The notes beneath the pieces were generated by a model. It was not told where the DNA came from and ran no database searches. It saw only the letters and a program-made list of their open reading frames with translations. DNA of 64,000 bases from CALJFL01 sp963669435. GTDB lineage: Bacteria > Pseudomonadota > Gammaproteobacteria > Pseudomonadales > Halieaceae. The stretch is from NCBI GenBank assembly GCA_963669435.1, contig OY770025.1, forward strand, positions 3,410,001 to 3,474,000, written 5' to 3'. The position numbers were made by a program, and so were the translations under genes. This document shows positions 9,273 to 18,111 of the stretch, piece after piece. Within the stretch, counting starts at the first letter, position 1; every line of letters starts with the position of its first letter.

Positions 9273-10088
9273 ATGTTGCCTGAATTTGAAACCCTGGACG
9301 TGACACTGGAAGAACATGTGGCCACGGTCTATCTCAATCGCCCTGATAAAGCGAATTCCATGAACAGTGCAATGTGGGATGAGATCCAGCGCTGCTTTGA
9401 GTGGTGTGACCAGGAGCCGGATGTGCGCGCGGTGGTGCTGGCGGGTAACGGCAAACACTTTTGTGCAGGTATAGACCTGGGTATGTTCAGCGAAGACCTG
9501 GTGAGTGACCAGGAAGATCCCGCCCGCCGCGCGGAGTTCTTCCGTCAGAACGTACTGCGCTTGCAGGATAATTTGAGCGCGATCGAGCATTGTCGCAAGC
9601 CAGTGCTGGCGGCCATCCACAGGACCTGTATCGGCGGCGGCGTGGACCTGACCTGCTGCTGCGATATGCGCTATGCCACAGAAGATGCGTTTTTCTCCAT
9701 TCGTGAGATTGATATCGGCATGACTGCCGACGTGGGAACCCTGCAGCGCTTACCCAAGATCATCCCGGATGGCATGGCCCGTGAGCTGGCGTACACCGGT
9801 CGCAACATGGGGGCCGAGGAGGCGCGGTCGGTGGGTTATGTCAACGCTGTTTACCCCGATCGCGATACCCTGTTGACTGAAGTCACCGCCATCGCCAGGA
9901 ATATCGCCTCCAAGTCTCCACTGGCTATTCGCGGTACCAAGGAAATGGTCCTCTATACCCGCGATCACTCCGTTGCGGACGGCCTCAATTATATCGCCAC
10001 CTGGAACGCCGGTATGTTCAGTCAGCGCGACATTATGGTTGGTGTGCAGGCCCAGGCGGAAAAGAAACTGGCGACCTACGATAATTGA
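9273..10088 (+). CDS. delta3,5-delta2,4-dienoyl-CoA isomerase-like crotonase
   Basis: A crotonase-fold protein of 271 residues. The pattern KHFCAGIDLGMF, CIGGGVDLTCCCDMRYAT, REIDIGMTADVGTLQRLPK and KEMVLYTRDHSVADGLNYIATWN matches mammalian ECH1-type dienoyl-CoA isomerase more closely than plain enoyl-CoA hydratase. The Glu of REID and the Asp of TADVG occupy the catalytic positions of that enzyme. It probably serves oxidation of fatty acids with odd-numbered double bonds. The ATG at 9273 has a GGAG site; the earlier GTG at 9240 overlaps the previous gene and is less likely. Confidence 0.87.
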   Translation: MLPEFETLDVTLEEHVATVYLNRPDKANSMNSAMWDEIQRCFEWCDQEPDVRAVVLAGNGKHFCAGIDLGMFSEDLVSDQEDPARRAEFFRQNVLRLQDNLSAIEHCRKPVLAAIHRTCIGGGVDLTCCCDMRYATEDAFFSIREIDIGMTADVGTLQRLPKIIPDGMARELAYTGRNMGAEEARSVGYVNAVYPDRDTLLTEVTAIARNIASKSPLAIRGTKEMVLYTRDHSVADGLNYIATWNAGMFSQRDIMVGVQAQAEKKLATYDN

Positions 10089-10131
10089 GCGGCGTGATAG
10101 CCGTACACTGGTTCGAACCGGAGTTTCGTTA

Positions 10132-11064
10132 ATGCGATTGCTTGCCTGGCTGAAATGGCCGTGGATTCATTTTCTGCTGTTGGGGGTGTTGCTGTTTGAG
10201 TTGCAAGCCTGGCTCTACCCGGCCCCCAAGCCGGTAGTTGGCCCCCTGACTGAGGCGCGCCTGGAAACCCTGCAACAGCAGTGGCTGCAAACCACCGGCC
10301 GCCCGCCGAACAGTGAACAACTCGCGCGCATGGTCAACGCCGAACTGGATCGCGATATGTTGTTCCAGCGCGCCCTGTCCTACGAACTGCACCTGTACGA
10401 CAGCGTGGTGTACCAGCGCCTGCTGCGCAATATGCACTTCCTGCAACTGGGCGCCGATAAGTCAGACCAGGCACTGTATGAACAAGCGCTGGACATGCGA
10501 CTACATCTGGGCGATGAGGTGATCAAGCGGCGCATGATCCAGGTCATGGAGCAATTACTGCTGGCGGCTAATCCGCCGGCCAAGGTGACTGAGCAGGATC
10601 TTGCCTCTGCGTTTGCCAGCCGCAAGGACGAGCTGCGCCAACCGCCTCGCTACAGCATCGCGCACGTGTACTTCAGCCGCGAGCGCGAAGCGGAGGTTGA
10701 CGAGGTTATCGCCACCATTACCGAGCGGGATCTGGACCCCCGCAGCGCCCGCGAGCTCAGTTCGCCGTTTTTGCCCGGCTATGATTTCAACCAACAAACG
10801 CCGGATCAGCTGGCCCGTCATTTTGGTGCCGCCTTCGTATTGAACCTGCAGCAGGCACAACCCACTGCCGGGGCATGGACTGGCCCGGTGCGTTCCACCT
10901 ATGGCCAACACTATATCTGGGTAGAGAGTATTGAACCGGAGCGCGACGCCAGCCTGGATGAGGTGAGGCAGCGCCTGAGGCGTGACCTGGAATCGCAGGC
11001 GCGCGCGGCGGCACTGGCAGCCGCCATCGCGGATATGCGCGACCAGTTCGAGGTACGCAGCTGA
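10132..11064 (+). CDS. membrane-anchored PpiC/parvulin-like peptidylprolyl isomerase
   Basis: A product of 310 residues with an N-terminal signal anchor (about 8-25, WPWIHFLLLGVLLFELQAW). A helical SurA/PpiC-like chaperone region comes next, then a parvulin-like segment (about 180-275) containing RYSIAHVYFSRE and a GWTG-like GAWTGPVRSTYGQHYIWV stretch. It should act on folding of exported proteins in the periplasm. Its TGA overlaps the ATG of the HupE-like gene (1-base overlap), so the two are translationally coupled and probably work together. Isomerase activity is not certain because the parvulin core is divergent. Confidence 0.75.
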   Translation: MRLLAWLKWPWIHFLLLGVLLFELQAWLYPAPKPVVGPLTEARLETLQQQWLQTTGRPPNSEQLARMVNAELDRDMLFQRALSYELHLYDSVVYQRLLRNMHFLQLGADKSDQALYEQALDMRLHLGDEVIKRRMIQVMEQLLLAANPPAKVTEQDLASAFASRKDELRQPPRYSIAHVYFSREREAEVDEVIATITERDLDPRSARELSSPFLPGYDFNQQTPDQLARHFGAAFVLNLQQAQPTAGAWTGPVRSTYGQHYIWVESIEPERDASLDEVRQRLRRDLESQARAAALAAAIADMRDQFEVRS

Positions 11065-12056
11065 TGATAAGAAAATTTTTACTTCTGCTAGTTGTTCTGA
11101 GCCTGGCACCGGTTGCACAGGCGCACCGCTTCGCGCCTTCCCTGCTGAAGGTGACCGAAACCGGGCAAAACCAGTTCAATATGGTGTGGAAAACACCTGC
11201 CCAGGCGACCAGCAACATACCGCTGCGACCCACCTGGCCGGACACCTGTGCCGTCAGTAACATCAGCCAACCGCAGCTGGAGGGCACTGGCAAGGTGAGC
11301 AGCTGGCAGCTGGACTGCGAGTTTGGGCCGGCCGGGCTGATCGGCCAGCAATTAGGGGTATCTGGCCTCGGTGCCAACCAGGCCTCTGCCATGCTTATGG
11401 TCAGCCTGCGCGATGGTCGCAATTACCAGGAAGTACTCAATTCCGAACAGTCGTTGTTCGTGGTGCCCGAGGAGCCCGGTGCGGGTGAGGTGATGACCGA
11501 CTATAGCGTGCTGGGTATGGAACATATCTGGGGCGGTATTGATCACCTGTTGTTTGTATTCGGCCTGTTGCTGCTGGTGGGGGGTGGTACACGCCTGCTG
11601 TGGACAATCACTGCCTTCACGTTGGGCCATAGTGTGACCCTGTCGCTGGTGACGCTGGGTTACTTTGACTACCCGGTCGCCCTGGTGGAGTTCACCATCG
11701 CGCTCAGTATTTTTATGCTGGCTGTGGAGCTGACGCGTAAAGGGCGCAGTGATTTCCTCTGGCGACAGCCCTGGTGGCTCGCCGGTGGCTTTGGCCTGCT
11801 GCACGGGATGGGCTTTGCAGGCGCCCTGGCGGAGACCGGCCTACCGCAGGACAACGTGCCCCTGGCGTTGTTGTTTTTCAATATCGGCATTGAGATCGGG
11901 CAGATTGTTTTCATCTTGGTGATCATGGGTTTGTGGTTGTTGGTGCGCAAACCGCTGTCTCCCTGGCGGGATCGCCTGTGGCCGATTCCTGTGTACATCC
12001 TCGGCAGCCTGTCGGCGATGTGGTGCATCGAGAGGGGACTAGAGGTTCTGGCCTGA
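11064..12056 (+). CDS. HupE/UreJ-type membrane protein
   Basis: A 330-residue protein with a signal peptide (about 1-20), an extracytoplasmic domain (about 20-145), and a C-terminal membrane domain of six or so helices. The membrane part starts with GMEHIWGGIDHLLFVFGLLLL and includes TLGHSVTLSL and LLHGMGFAGALAE. Histidines in the first helices are typical of HupE/UreJ_2 proteins, some of which transport nickel or cobalt. No urease or hydrogenase operon is present, so the ion cannot be assigned. It is coupled to the PpiC-like gene by overlapping stop and start codons. Confidence 0.8.
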   Translation: MIRKFLLLLVVLSLAPVAQAHRFAPSLLKVTETGQNQFNMVWKTPAQATSNIPLRPTWPDTCAVSNISQPQLEGTGKVSSWQLDCEFGPAGLIGQQLGVSGLGANQASAMLMVSLRDGRNYQEVLNSEQSLFVVPEEPGAGEVMTDYSVLGMEHIWGGIDHLLFVFGLLLLVGGGTRLLWTITAFTLGHSVTLSLVTLGYFDYPVALVEFTIALSIFMLAVELTRKGRSDFLWRQPWWLAGGFGLLHGMGFAGALAETGLPQDNVPLALLFFNIGIEIGQIVFILVIMGLWLLVRKPLSPWRDRLWPIPVYILGSLSAMWCIERGLEVLA

Positions 12057-12134
12057 GCAGTTGCACAATAGTTAATCTCGACTAATCTTTCTCATTAAAT
12101 TCCTGGCGCCGAAGTAGCGCCTAGAGGGGGGAAA

Positions 12135-13856
12135 ATGAAAGGACTAGTCTATTTACCATTACTCGTGCTATTTGCACTTACAGCCTGTGAAAGCAAGGTA
12201 GAACAGCCCACGCCGGCCGTGGAAGAAGCGGCCGCTGAAGCCGCACCCGCAGAGTCTATTGAAGCAGAGGTTGCCGCCCGCGCGGGCGCGCCTTTATTGG
12301 ATGGCCTCGGTGGATTCACCCATCCTGTTACAACTTCCGATCCCTGGGCCCAGCGCTACTTTGACCAGGGCATGGTCATGGCCGCCGGCTTTAATCACGC
12401 CGAATCGGTGCGCGCATTCAAGGCGGCCCAGCAACTCGATCCCGACTGCGCCATGTGCTACTGGGGCGAGGCCCTGGCGACCGGCCCCAATATCAATGTG
12501 ACCAGCAAAGGCAAAGCGATCATGCAACCCGCTGAGCGCAAGTCTGCATTTGCCGCCATTCAGGCCGCCCAGGCACGGATCGACGGTACCACGGAACGGG
12601 AGCGCGACCTGATCAACGCCCAGGCCACGCGTTTCAACGGCGATGAGAACACGCCCCGCGATCCCCTGGATATCGCCTACGCCGAAGCCATGCGCGAACT
12701 CGCCGGGAAGTATCCGGATGATGACGATATCCAGGCCATGTTTGCCGAGGCATTGATGAATACCATGCCCTGGAATTATTGGCTGGATGCCGAGAATCCC
12801 AAGCCGGAAACGCAGGAAGTGATCACCGCGCTGGAAACCATTATGGCGCGTAACGAGCGGCACCCACTGGCACTGCACCTGTATATTCACGCCGTGGAGG
12901 CATCCTCCAATCCCGGCAGGGCGGAGGACGCTGCGGACGCACTGCTCGATATGGTCCCCGGTTCCGGGCACCTGGTGCACATGCCGTCGCACATCTACTG
13001 GCGGGTAGGCCGTTACTACGATGCGTCCGAAGCGAACGTTCGTGCCGCCAAGGTCGATGAAGACTACATCGCCCAGTGTAATGCCCAGGGGTTTTATCCG
13101 GCGCTGTATTATCCGCACAATATCCACTTCCTGTGGGCTTCGGCCAGTATGGAAGGACGCAGTGCGGTCGCTATCGAGGCGGGCCGCAAAGTGGCCGCTA
13201 ATGTGCGGCTGGAGCAGATAGAACAGTTTCCGACGGTGGAGTTTTTCCACACCGTGCCCATATTGTCGCTGGTTAGGTTTGCCAAGTGGGACGACATTCT
13301 CGCTGAGCCGCAACCTGTGGAGACCCTGCCATTCTCACGCGCAATCTGGCACTACGCACGCGGTATTGCCCTGGTGCGTACCGGCGAACTGGAAAAGGCG
13401 CAGGTGGAGATAGACGCCATGCAGCCATTGATGGATAACGAATCCATCTGGTTCCTGGACGGCAACGATTATCCCGCCAGCCAGGTGCTGAAGGTCGCCG
13501 ACCTGCTGGTGAAAGGGGAGATGGCCCAGGCTAGGGAGGATTACATCGGGGCCATTGCCTCCTTTAAAGAAGCAGTGGCGGTGCAGGATCAGTTGCCCTA
13601 TACGGAGCCCCCGTTCTGGTACTATCCCACCCGCCAGTCACTGGGCCACGCCATGTTGTTAGTAGAGGACTTCGCCGGTGCCGAGGCCGTGTATCGCGAG
13701 GACCTCGCCCAATACCCCCACAATGGCTGGGCGATGTTTGGACTGGCCCTGAGCCTGGAAGGGCAGGGCAAGGACGAAGAGGCCGCCAAGGTGCGCGGCC
13801 ACTTTGAAAATGTCTGGGCGCGTGCCGACGTCACCCTAAATAGTTCAGTGCTTTAG
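12135..13856 (+). CDS. tetratricopeptide-repeat lipoprotein
   Basis: A 573-residue protein with a lipoprotein signal: MKGLVYLPLLVLFALTAC, lipobox LTAC, lipidated Cys18. An Ala/Glu/Pro-rich linker (about 20-55) follows, then a long helical region with TPR-like pairs, for example FNHAESVRAFKAAQQLDPDCAMCYWGEALA and the C-terminal AEAVYREDLAQYPHNGWAMFGLALSLEGQGK. A conserved HMPSHIYWRVGRYYDA segment is typical of a broad family of bacterial TPR proteins of unknown role. It is probably a periplasmic or outer-membrane scaffold. GGGGGGA precedes the ATG. Confidence 0.82.
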   Translation: MKGLVYLPLLVLFALTACESKVEQPTPAVEEAAAEAAPAESIEAEVAARAGAPLLDGLGGFTHPVTTSDPWAQRYFDQGMVMAAGFNHAESVRAFKAAQQLDPDCAMCYWGEALATGPNINVTSKGKAIMQPAERKSAFAAIQAAQARIDGTTERERDLINAQATRFNGDENTPRDPLDIAYAEAMRELAGKYPDDDDIQAMFAEALMNTMPWNYWLDAENPKPETQEVITALETIMARNERHPLALHLYIHAVEASSNPGRAEDAADALLDMVPGSGHLVHMPSHIYWRVGRYYDASEANVRAAKVDEDYIAQCNAQGFYPALYYPHNIHFLWASASMEGRSAVAIEAGRKVAANVRLEQIEQFPTVEFFHTVPILSLVRFAKWDDILAEPQPVETLPFSRAIWHYARGIALVRTGELEKAQVEIDAMQPLMDNESIWFLDGNDYPASQVLKVADLLVKGEMAQAREDYIGAIASFKEAVAVQDQLPYTEPPFWYYPTRQSLGHAMLLVEDFAGAEAVYREDLAQYPHNGWAMFGLALSLEGQGKDEEAAKVRGHFENVWARADVTLNSSVL

Positions 13857-13863
13857 TCATCCT

Positions 13864-13889
13864 GGGCACCGCTGAACAAAGTGGTGCCC
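13864..13889 (+). terminator. possible intrinsic terminator after TPR lipoprotein gene
   Basis: GGGCACC (13864-13870) pairs with GGTGCCC (13883-13889) around a 12-base loop, eight bases after the stop codon. The following TGTTGATCTTCTTT is only moderately T-rich, so termination strength is uncertain. Confidence 0.45.
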
Positions 13890-14088
13890 TGTTGATCTTC
13901 TTTCCGGCGGTGCTTCTCGGCGCCGCTTTACCCTTGCCGGTACAAAAGTTTAGGTCTAAAATTTTTAGCGTTCCCGGGACGTGTTGCGAGCTAAGGCTTA
14001 CATTGCCTGCCGGTCCAGCTGTAGCGAAACGCTTGTGCGCCTTGCCGTGAGCGTGCAATGCCATAAACACTGTTGAAAGGATGGCGTG

Positions 14089-15186
14089 ATGTTCAATAAG
14101 AATAAGTTAAAGCTTGGAATCTTCTCTTCTAACTGCTCCGGCGGGATGGCGGTGACCAAGGTGGAGGAGCGCTGGGACAACAGTTGGGAAAACAATATCC
14201 GCCTGGTGAAGATGTGTGACGAGGCCGGGCTGGAGTTCATGCTGCCTATCGCGCGCTGGATTGGCTACGGTGGCGAAACGGATTTTCACGGCGGCGTGCT
14301 GGAGACGGTCACCTGGGCGGCAGGTCTGCTGGCAAACTCGAGTAACATCAATGTATTTGCCACTGTACACACCGCCTTCAATCACCCCATCGTGACGGCC
14401 AAGCAGCTGGCCACTATCGATCACCTGGGTGGCGGCCGTGTCGGATTGAACGTGGTCGCAGGTTGGAACAAGCCCGAGTACGATGCCTTTGGCGTTGACT
14501 TGCCCAGTGATCACATGGAGCGCTATGCCCGTGCCCAGGAATGGTATGACTACGTGCAGAAAATCTGGACGGAGGACAAAGCCTTTGACTGGCAGGGTAA
14601 GTACTTTCAGGGAACAGGCATTTATGGAAACCCACGTCCGCTGCAGTCCCATGTACCCATTTTGAACGCCGCAGCATCCGAAGAGGGCCGCAAGTTTGCG
14701 ATGCGCAATGCCGACTTTTTGTATACCCCAGTGTTCGACTACGACCACGGCCGCGAAGTGGTCGCCGACGTAAAACAAAAAGCAGCTGCCATTAGTCGTG
14801 AGGTAGGGGTGCTGACCTTCTGCACCATCGTCTGTCGGCCCACCCAGCAGGAAGCGGAAGACTACCTGGATTATTACGCCAACCAGAACGCGGACTGGGA
14901 TGCGGTGGATTACCTGATGCAGTTACAGGGCATGCATGCCCAGTCATTCACACCTGAGGCGCTGGCGAACTTTCGCGATCGCTTTGCCTCCGGGCACGGC
15001 GGTTTTCCACTGGTGGGTACGCCAGATTACATTGCCGATGAATTGGAGAAGCTGAGCGCCACCGGTGTAGCGGGTACGGCGCTGGCGTTTGTGGATTACG
15101 CCGAAGAGTTTCCCTACTTTCGCGATGAGGTTATGCCGCGCCTGGTCGATAAGGGATTGCGCTCGCCCGTCGCATCAGCCCAATGA
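14089..15186 (+). CDS. luciferase-like (LLM) flavin-dependent monooxygenase, RutA/SsuD-like
   Basis: A 365-residue TIM-barrel LLM oxidoreductase. The pattern IGYGGETDFHGG..LE, NVFATVHTAFNHPIVTAKQLATIDHLGGGRVGLNVVAGW and EYDAFG is shared with RutA and SsuD-type FMNH2-dependent monooxygenases, which cleave pyrimidines or sulfonates. It leads a co-directional set with a Tat-exported small subunit, a GMC oxidoreductase and a crotonase. The ATG at 14089 has GAAAGGA seven bases upstream; a GTG just before is possible. The substrate is unknown. Confidence 0.85.
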   Translation: MFNKNKLKLGIFSSNCSGGMAVTKVEERWDNSWENNIRLVKMCDEAGLEFMLPIARWIGYGGETDFHGGVLETVTWAAGLLANSSNINVFATVHTAFNHPIVTAKQLATIDHLGGGRVGLNVVAGWNKPEYDAFGVDLPSDHMERYARAQEWYDYVQKIWTEDKAFDWQGKYFQGTGIYGNPRPLQSHVPILNAAASEEGRKFAMRNADFLYTPVFDYDHGREVVADVKQKAAAISREVGVLTFCTIVCRPTQQEAEDYLDYYANQNADWDAVDYLMQLQGMHAQSFTPEALANFRDRFASGHGGFPLVGTPDYIADELEKLSATGVAGTALAFVDYAEEFPYFRDEVMPRLVDKGLRSPVASAQ

Positions 15187-15238
15187 CGAATAAACCAGGC
15201 GCAGTAACCATCAGACACATCAAACAGGGAGTGAATTT

Positions 15239-15823
15239 ATGATGCGATCGGACCCGACAGGACTCTCCGGCCGACGGGAATTTCTACAACGCAGCGGACT
15301 GATGCTTGGTTTTACCCTGGGGGCACAAAGTGTGTTGCTGACCCCCGCACAGGCCGCGGCGGAAAAAATACCCCTGTCCACGCTAACCGACGCCGAGGCC
15401 GAAACACTGGCCGCAATAGCCGAGGCCTTAGTCCCGGGTGCCAGGGATGCCGGCATCGTGCATTTTGTGGACCACCAGTTGTCTGCGCCGCCCGAGGAAG
15501 CTTTGCTCATGGTGAAATACCTGGGTGTCCCGCCAGCGGGATTGTCCGGGTTTTATCGAGGCGCACTGGCCGGGGCTGACGCGGCGGCGCGAGCGCGCTT
15601 TAGCAAGCTTTGGCCGGCATTAAACGCCGAGCAGGCTGCAGAAATGATGGCGCTGCTCAATGGTCCGGACCCTGAAGGCTGGACCGGCCCCCCGGCGGGC
15701 TTTTTCAGTTTCGCCTTACGCGCTGATGCCTGTGACGTGGTGTATGGCACCGAGGTCGGGTTTGAGAAACTCGGCGTGCCCTACATGGCGCATATTGCGC
15801 CTCCATCGGAGTGGCAGGTATGA
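15239..15823 (+). CDS. Tat-exported gluconate-2-dehydrogenase subunit-3-like protein
   Basis: A 194-residue protein with a clear twin-arginine signal (SGRREFLQRSG, then a hydrophobic stretch ending AQAAAE). A mature domain of about 150 residues follows, containing the LTDAEAETLAAIAEALVPGARDAG opening typical of gluconate 2-dehydrogenase subunit 3. The small subunit escorts a flavoprotein partner through the Tat system. Its TGA overlaps the ATG of the GMC oxidoreductase gene, which supports a two-subunit complex. Confidence 0.85.
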   Translation: MMRSDPTGLSGRREFLQRSGLMLGFTLGAQSVLLTPAQAAAEKIPLSTLTDAEAETLAAIAEALVPGARDAGIVHFVDHQLSAPPEEALLMVKYLGVPPAGLSGFYRGALAGADAAARARFSKLWPALNAEQAAEMMALLNGPDPEGWTGPPAGFFSFALRADACDVVYGTEVGFEKLGVPYMAHIAPPSEWQV

Positions 15824-17385
15824 CGCAGATTCCAACCACAGAAGCCTATGATGTGGTCATTGTTGGCGCTGGTGCCGCGGGTGGTGTGATTGCAGATCGG
15901 GCGACTGCCGCCGGCAAACGTGTGTTGCTGCTCGAGGCAGGCCCGGCGCGGGGTTTACAAGACCTGGTGAGTTCGCAGATCTGGGCACGCAAGTTAAAGT
16001 GGGCTGGTCCGTCAGTGGAAGAGGAGGGCAGCGAAAAGATAGGCCATGCCTTCAATACCGGTTGGGGTACCGGCGGCAGTGCCATGCATCACTACGGGGT
16101 ATGGCCACGGCTGCATGAAAATGATTTTAATGTGTCCAGCGAGTACGGTATCGGCCTGGACTGGCCCATCTCCTACGACGACTTGCGGCCCTATTACGAC
16201 CGCGCCCAGAGCGAGGTGGGTATCAGTGGTGATGCTGCCAGTGAGATCTGGCGGCCGCCGGCAGAAAAATACCCCATGCCCCCGGTGCCCACCTTTGCGC
16301 AGGGCAGCGTCATCGCCAAAGGCTTTTCCGAGCTGGATTTGGCGACCTCGCCCATTCCCCTGGCCGTGAACACTACCCGCTACAAGGACCGTGCTGGCTG
16401 CCTGTATGACGGCTGGTGCGACGCCGGTTGCCCGATTGGTGCCCTGGCCAACCCGCTCGCCACTTACCTGGGCTGGGCACTCGCCGCAGGCGCAGAACTT
16501 CGCAACAACGCCTGGGTTACCCGGGTGCTGCACGACGCATCGGGTGCGCGTGCCACCGGTGTCGAGTATGTCGATCGCAGTGGCGAGCGCCACCGTGTAC
16601 AGGCCGACATGGTATTCATCGCCGCCTTTACTGTGCAATCGGCGCGACTCTTGCTCGCATCTGCCAGTGACAAGCACCCCAGTGGTTTGTCCAACAGCAA
16701 CGACCTCGTGGGTCGCTACCTGATGACCCACCCGTCGGTCGCCGTGTTCGGATTGTTTGAAGATGAAACCCAGCCGCATCTGGGCGCCACCGGCGGTCAA
16801 CTGATGTGCCAGGAAAACTACGACAACAAGAAGACCCCTGGGGGTGGCTTTGGGTCCTATCAGTGGCTTATTGCCAATGCGGTGAAACCCAACGACCTGT
16901 TGGGTATTGCCACTTCGCGCCCGGATATTCGCGGCGCTGCGTTACAGCCCTTCATGGAAAAAGCGGTCAAGCACTTCGGCAATATGGTGTGTATTGGTGA
17001 GGGCATCGCTTCTGCCGACAATCGGGTTACCCTGTCCAGTAACAAGGACGCCTTCGGTGAACCATTGGCGAAAACCGTCCACAACGTCGCCGAGGCCTCA
17101 GGCATTATGCGCGACGGTGCCTTGAAGCAGGGCAAGGCGGTGTTCAAAGCGGGCGGCGCGACAGAAGTCTGGTCCGGGCCACCCGGCGCTATTCACATTA
17201 TGGGCGGTACGGTTATGGGTAACAGCGCACAAGACTCAGTCACCGATTCCTATGGGCGTTGTCATGAATTGGAAAATCTGTATATTGCAGGGCCGGGCCT
17301 GTTCCCTTCCAGCGGCGCAGTCAACCCGACATTTACCCTGCATGCGCTGGCGCTGCGCACGGCAGAACACCTGTTCAATGTATAA
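15820..17385 (+). CDS. GMC family FAD-dependent oxidoreductase (large subunit)
   Basis: A flavoprotein of 521 residues. The N-terminal FAD-binding motif VVIVGAGAAGG and the LLLEAGPARG segment come first. GWGTGGSAMHHYGVWPR contacts the flavin. The C-terminal AIHIMGGTVMG and GPGLFPSSGAVNPTFTLHALALRTAEHL hold the catalytic His/Asn region of GMC enzymes. It oxidises an alcohol or sugar. It has no signal peptide of its own, consistent with piggy-back export with the Tat subunit encoded just upstream (ATGA overlap at 15820-15823). An electron acceptor such as a cytochrome c is not encoded nearby. Confidence 0.88.
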   Translation: MTQIPTTEAYDVVIVGAGAAGGVIADRATAAGKRVLLLEAGPARGLQDLVSSQIWARKLKWAGPSVEEEGSEKIGHAFNTGWGTGGSAMHHYGVWPRLHENDFNVSSEYGIGLDWPISYDDLRPYYDRAQSEVGISGDAASEIWRPPAEKYPMPPVPTFAQGSVIAKGFSELDLATSPIPLAVNTTRYKDRAGCLYDGWCDAGCPIGALANPLATYLGWALAAGAELRNNAWVTRVLHDASGARATGVEYVDRSGERHRVQADMVFIAAFTVQSARLLLASASDKHPSGLSNSNDLVGRYLMTHPSVAVFGLFEDETQPHLGATGGQLMCQENYDNKKTPGGGFGSYQWLIANAVKPNDLLGIATSRPDIRGAALQPFMEKAVKHFGNMVCIGEGIASADNRVTLSSNKDAFGEPLAKTVHNVAEASGIMRDGALKQGKAVFKAGGATEVWSGPPGAIHIMGGTVMGNSAQDSVTDSYGRCHELENLYIAGPGLFPSSGAVNPTFTLHALALRTAEHLFNV

Positions 17386-17397
17386 AGAGACCGATTG

Positions 17398-18084
17398 ATG
17401 ACATCACCCGTAAGCTTCGAGGAGCACGAAAATTATAGCCTGATCACGCTGGACGACGGCAAGGCCAACGCCATGTCACCGACCATGATCGCAGCAATAC
17501 ACGAAGCACTGGATAGTGCGGACGCCGCGGGCAAAGTCGTGTTGATAGCCGGCAGGGAGGGTAAATTTTCTGCGGGCTTTGATCTGTCCGTTATGGGCCA
17601 GGGGGGTGAAGTTACTCTTAGCCTGTTGCGAGACGGCTTTGGCCTTTCACTGCGGATTTTGAAGTTCAAAACCCCGGTGGTTATGGCGGTTACAGGACAC
17701 GCCCTGGCTATGGGTGGGTTACTGTTGCTCTCTGCGGACTATCGAATCGGCGCAAAAGGTCCCTACAAGATCGGCCTGAATGAAGTGGCCATTGGAATGA
17801 CCTTGCCTTACTTTGGGGTCGTACTTGCCGAGACGCGGCTGGCCAGGAATTACATCAGCCGGGCAGCGGGATGCGCCCAGGTCTATGATGCAGACGAAGC
17901 GGTGAACGCGGGTTTCCTCGACGAGGCGGTGGACGCGCAAAATGTGCTCGACCATGCCCGAGGATTGGCGGAGCAGCTATCAGGTCTCGATATGGAAGCG
18001 CATCACGGTACCAAGACGCGCTTGCGTGAGTCTATGTGTGCTGCGCTGGAAGACGCCCTAGCCAATAAACTGGACGAGTTTTAG
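17398..18084 (+). CDS. enoyl-CoA hydratase/isomerase family protein
   Basis: A crotonase-fold protein of 228 residues, shorter than the usual 255-270. The first oxyanion-hole segment KFSAGFDLSVM and the second, TGHALAMGGLLLLSADYRIG, are present. The usual catalytic glutamates are not obvious: the loop reads IGLNEVAIGMTLPYFG. The reaction (hydration, isomerisation or hydrolysis) is open. It starts 12 bases after the GMC gene and is probably the last gene of that operon. An earlier TTG at 17395 is in frame, but the ATG at 17398 is preferred. Confidence 0.82.
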   Translation: MTSPVSFEEHENYSLITLDDGKANAMSPTMIAAIHEALDSADAAGKVVLIAGREGKFSAGFDLSVMGQGGEVTLSLLRDGFGLSLRILKFKTPVVMAVTGHALAMGGLLLLSADYRIGAKGPYKIGLNEVAIGMTLPYFGVVLAETRLARNYISRAAGCAQVYDADEAVNAGFLDEAVDAQNVLDHARGLAEQLSGLDMEAHHGTKTRLRESMCAALEDALANKLDEF

Positions 18085-18111
18085 CGCTTCCGATCTGGCC
18101 CCTGGCTGGCA

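Noticed and set aside
12294..13313. Very long minus-strand frame opposite the TPR lipoprotein gene
   Set aside because: The opposite strand carries a clear lipoprotein with TPR repeats; the frame is a shadow from codon bias.
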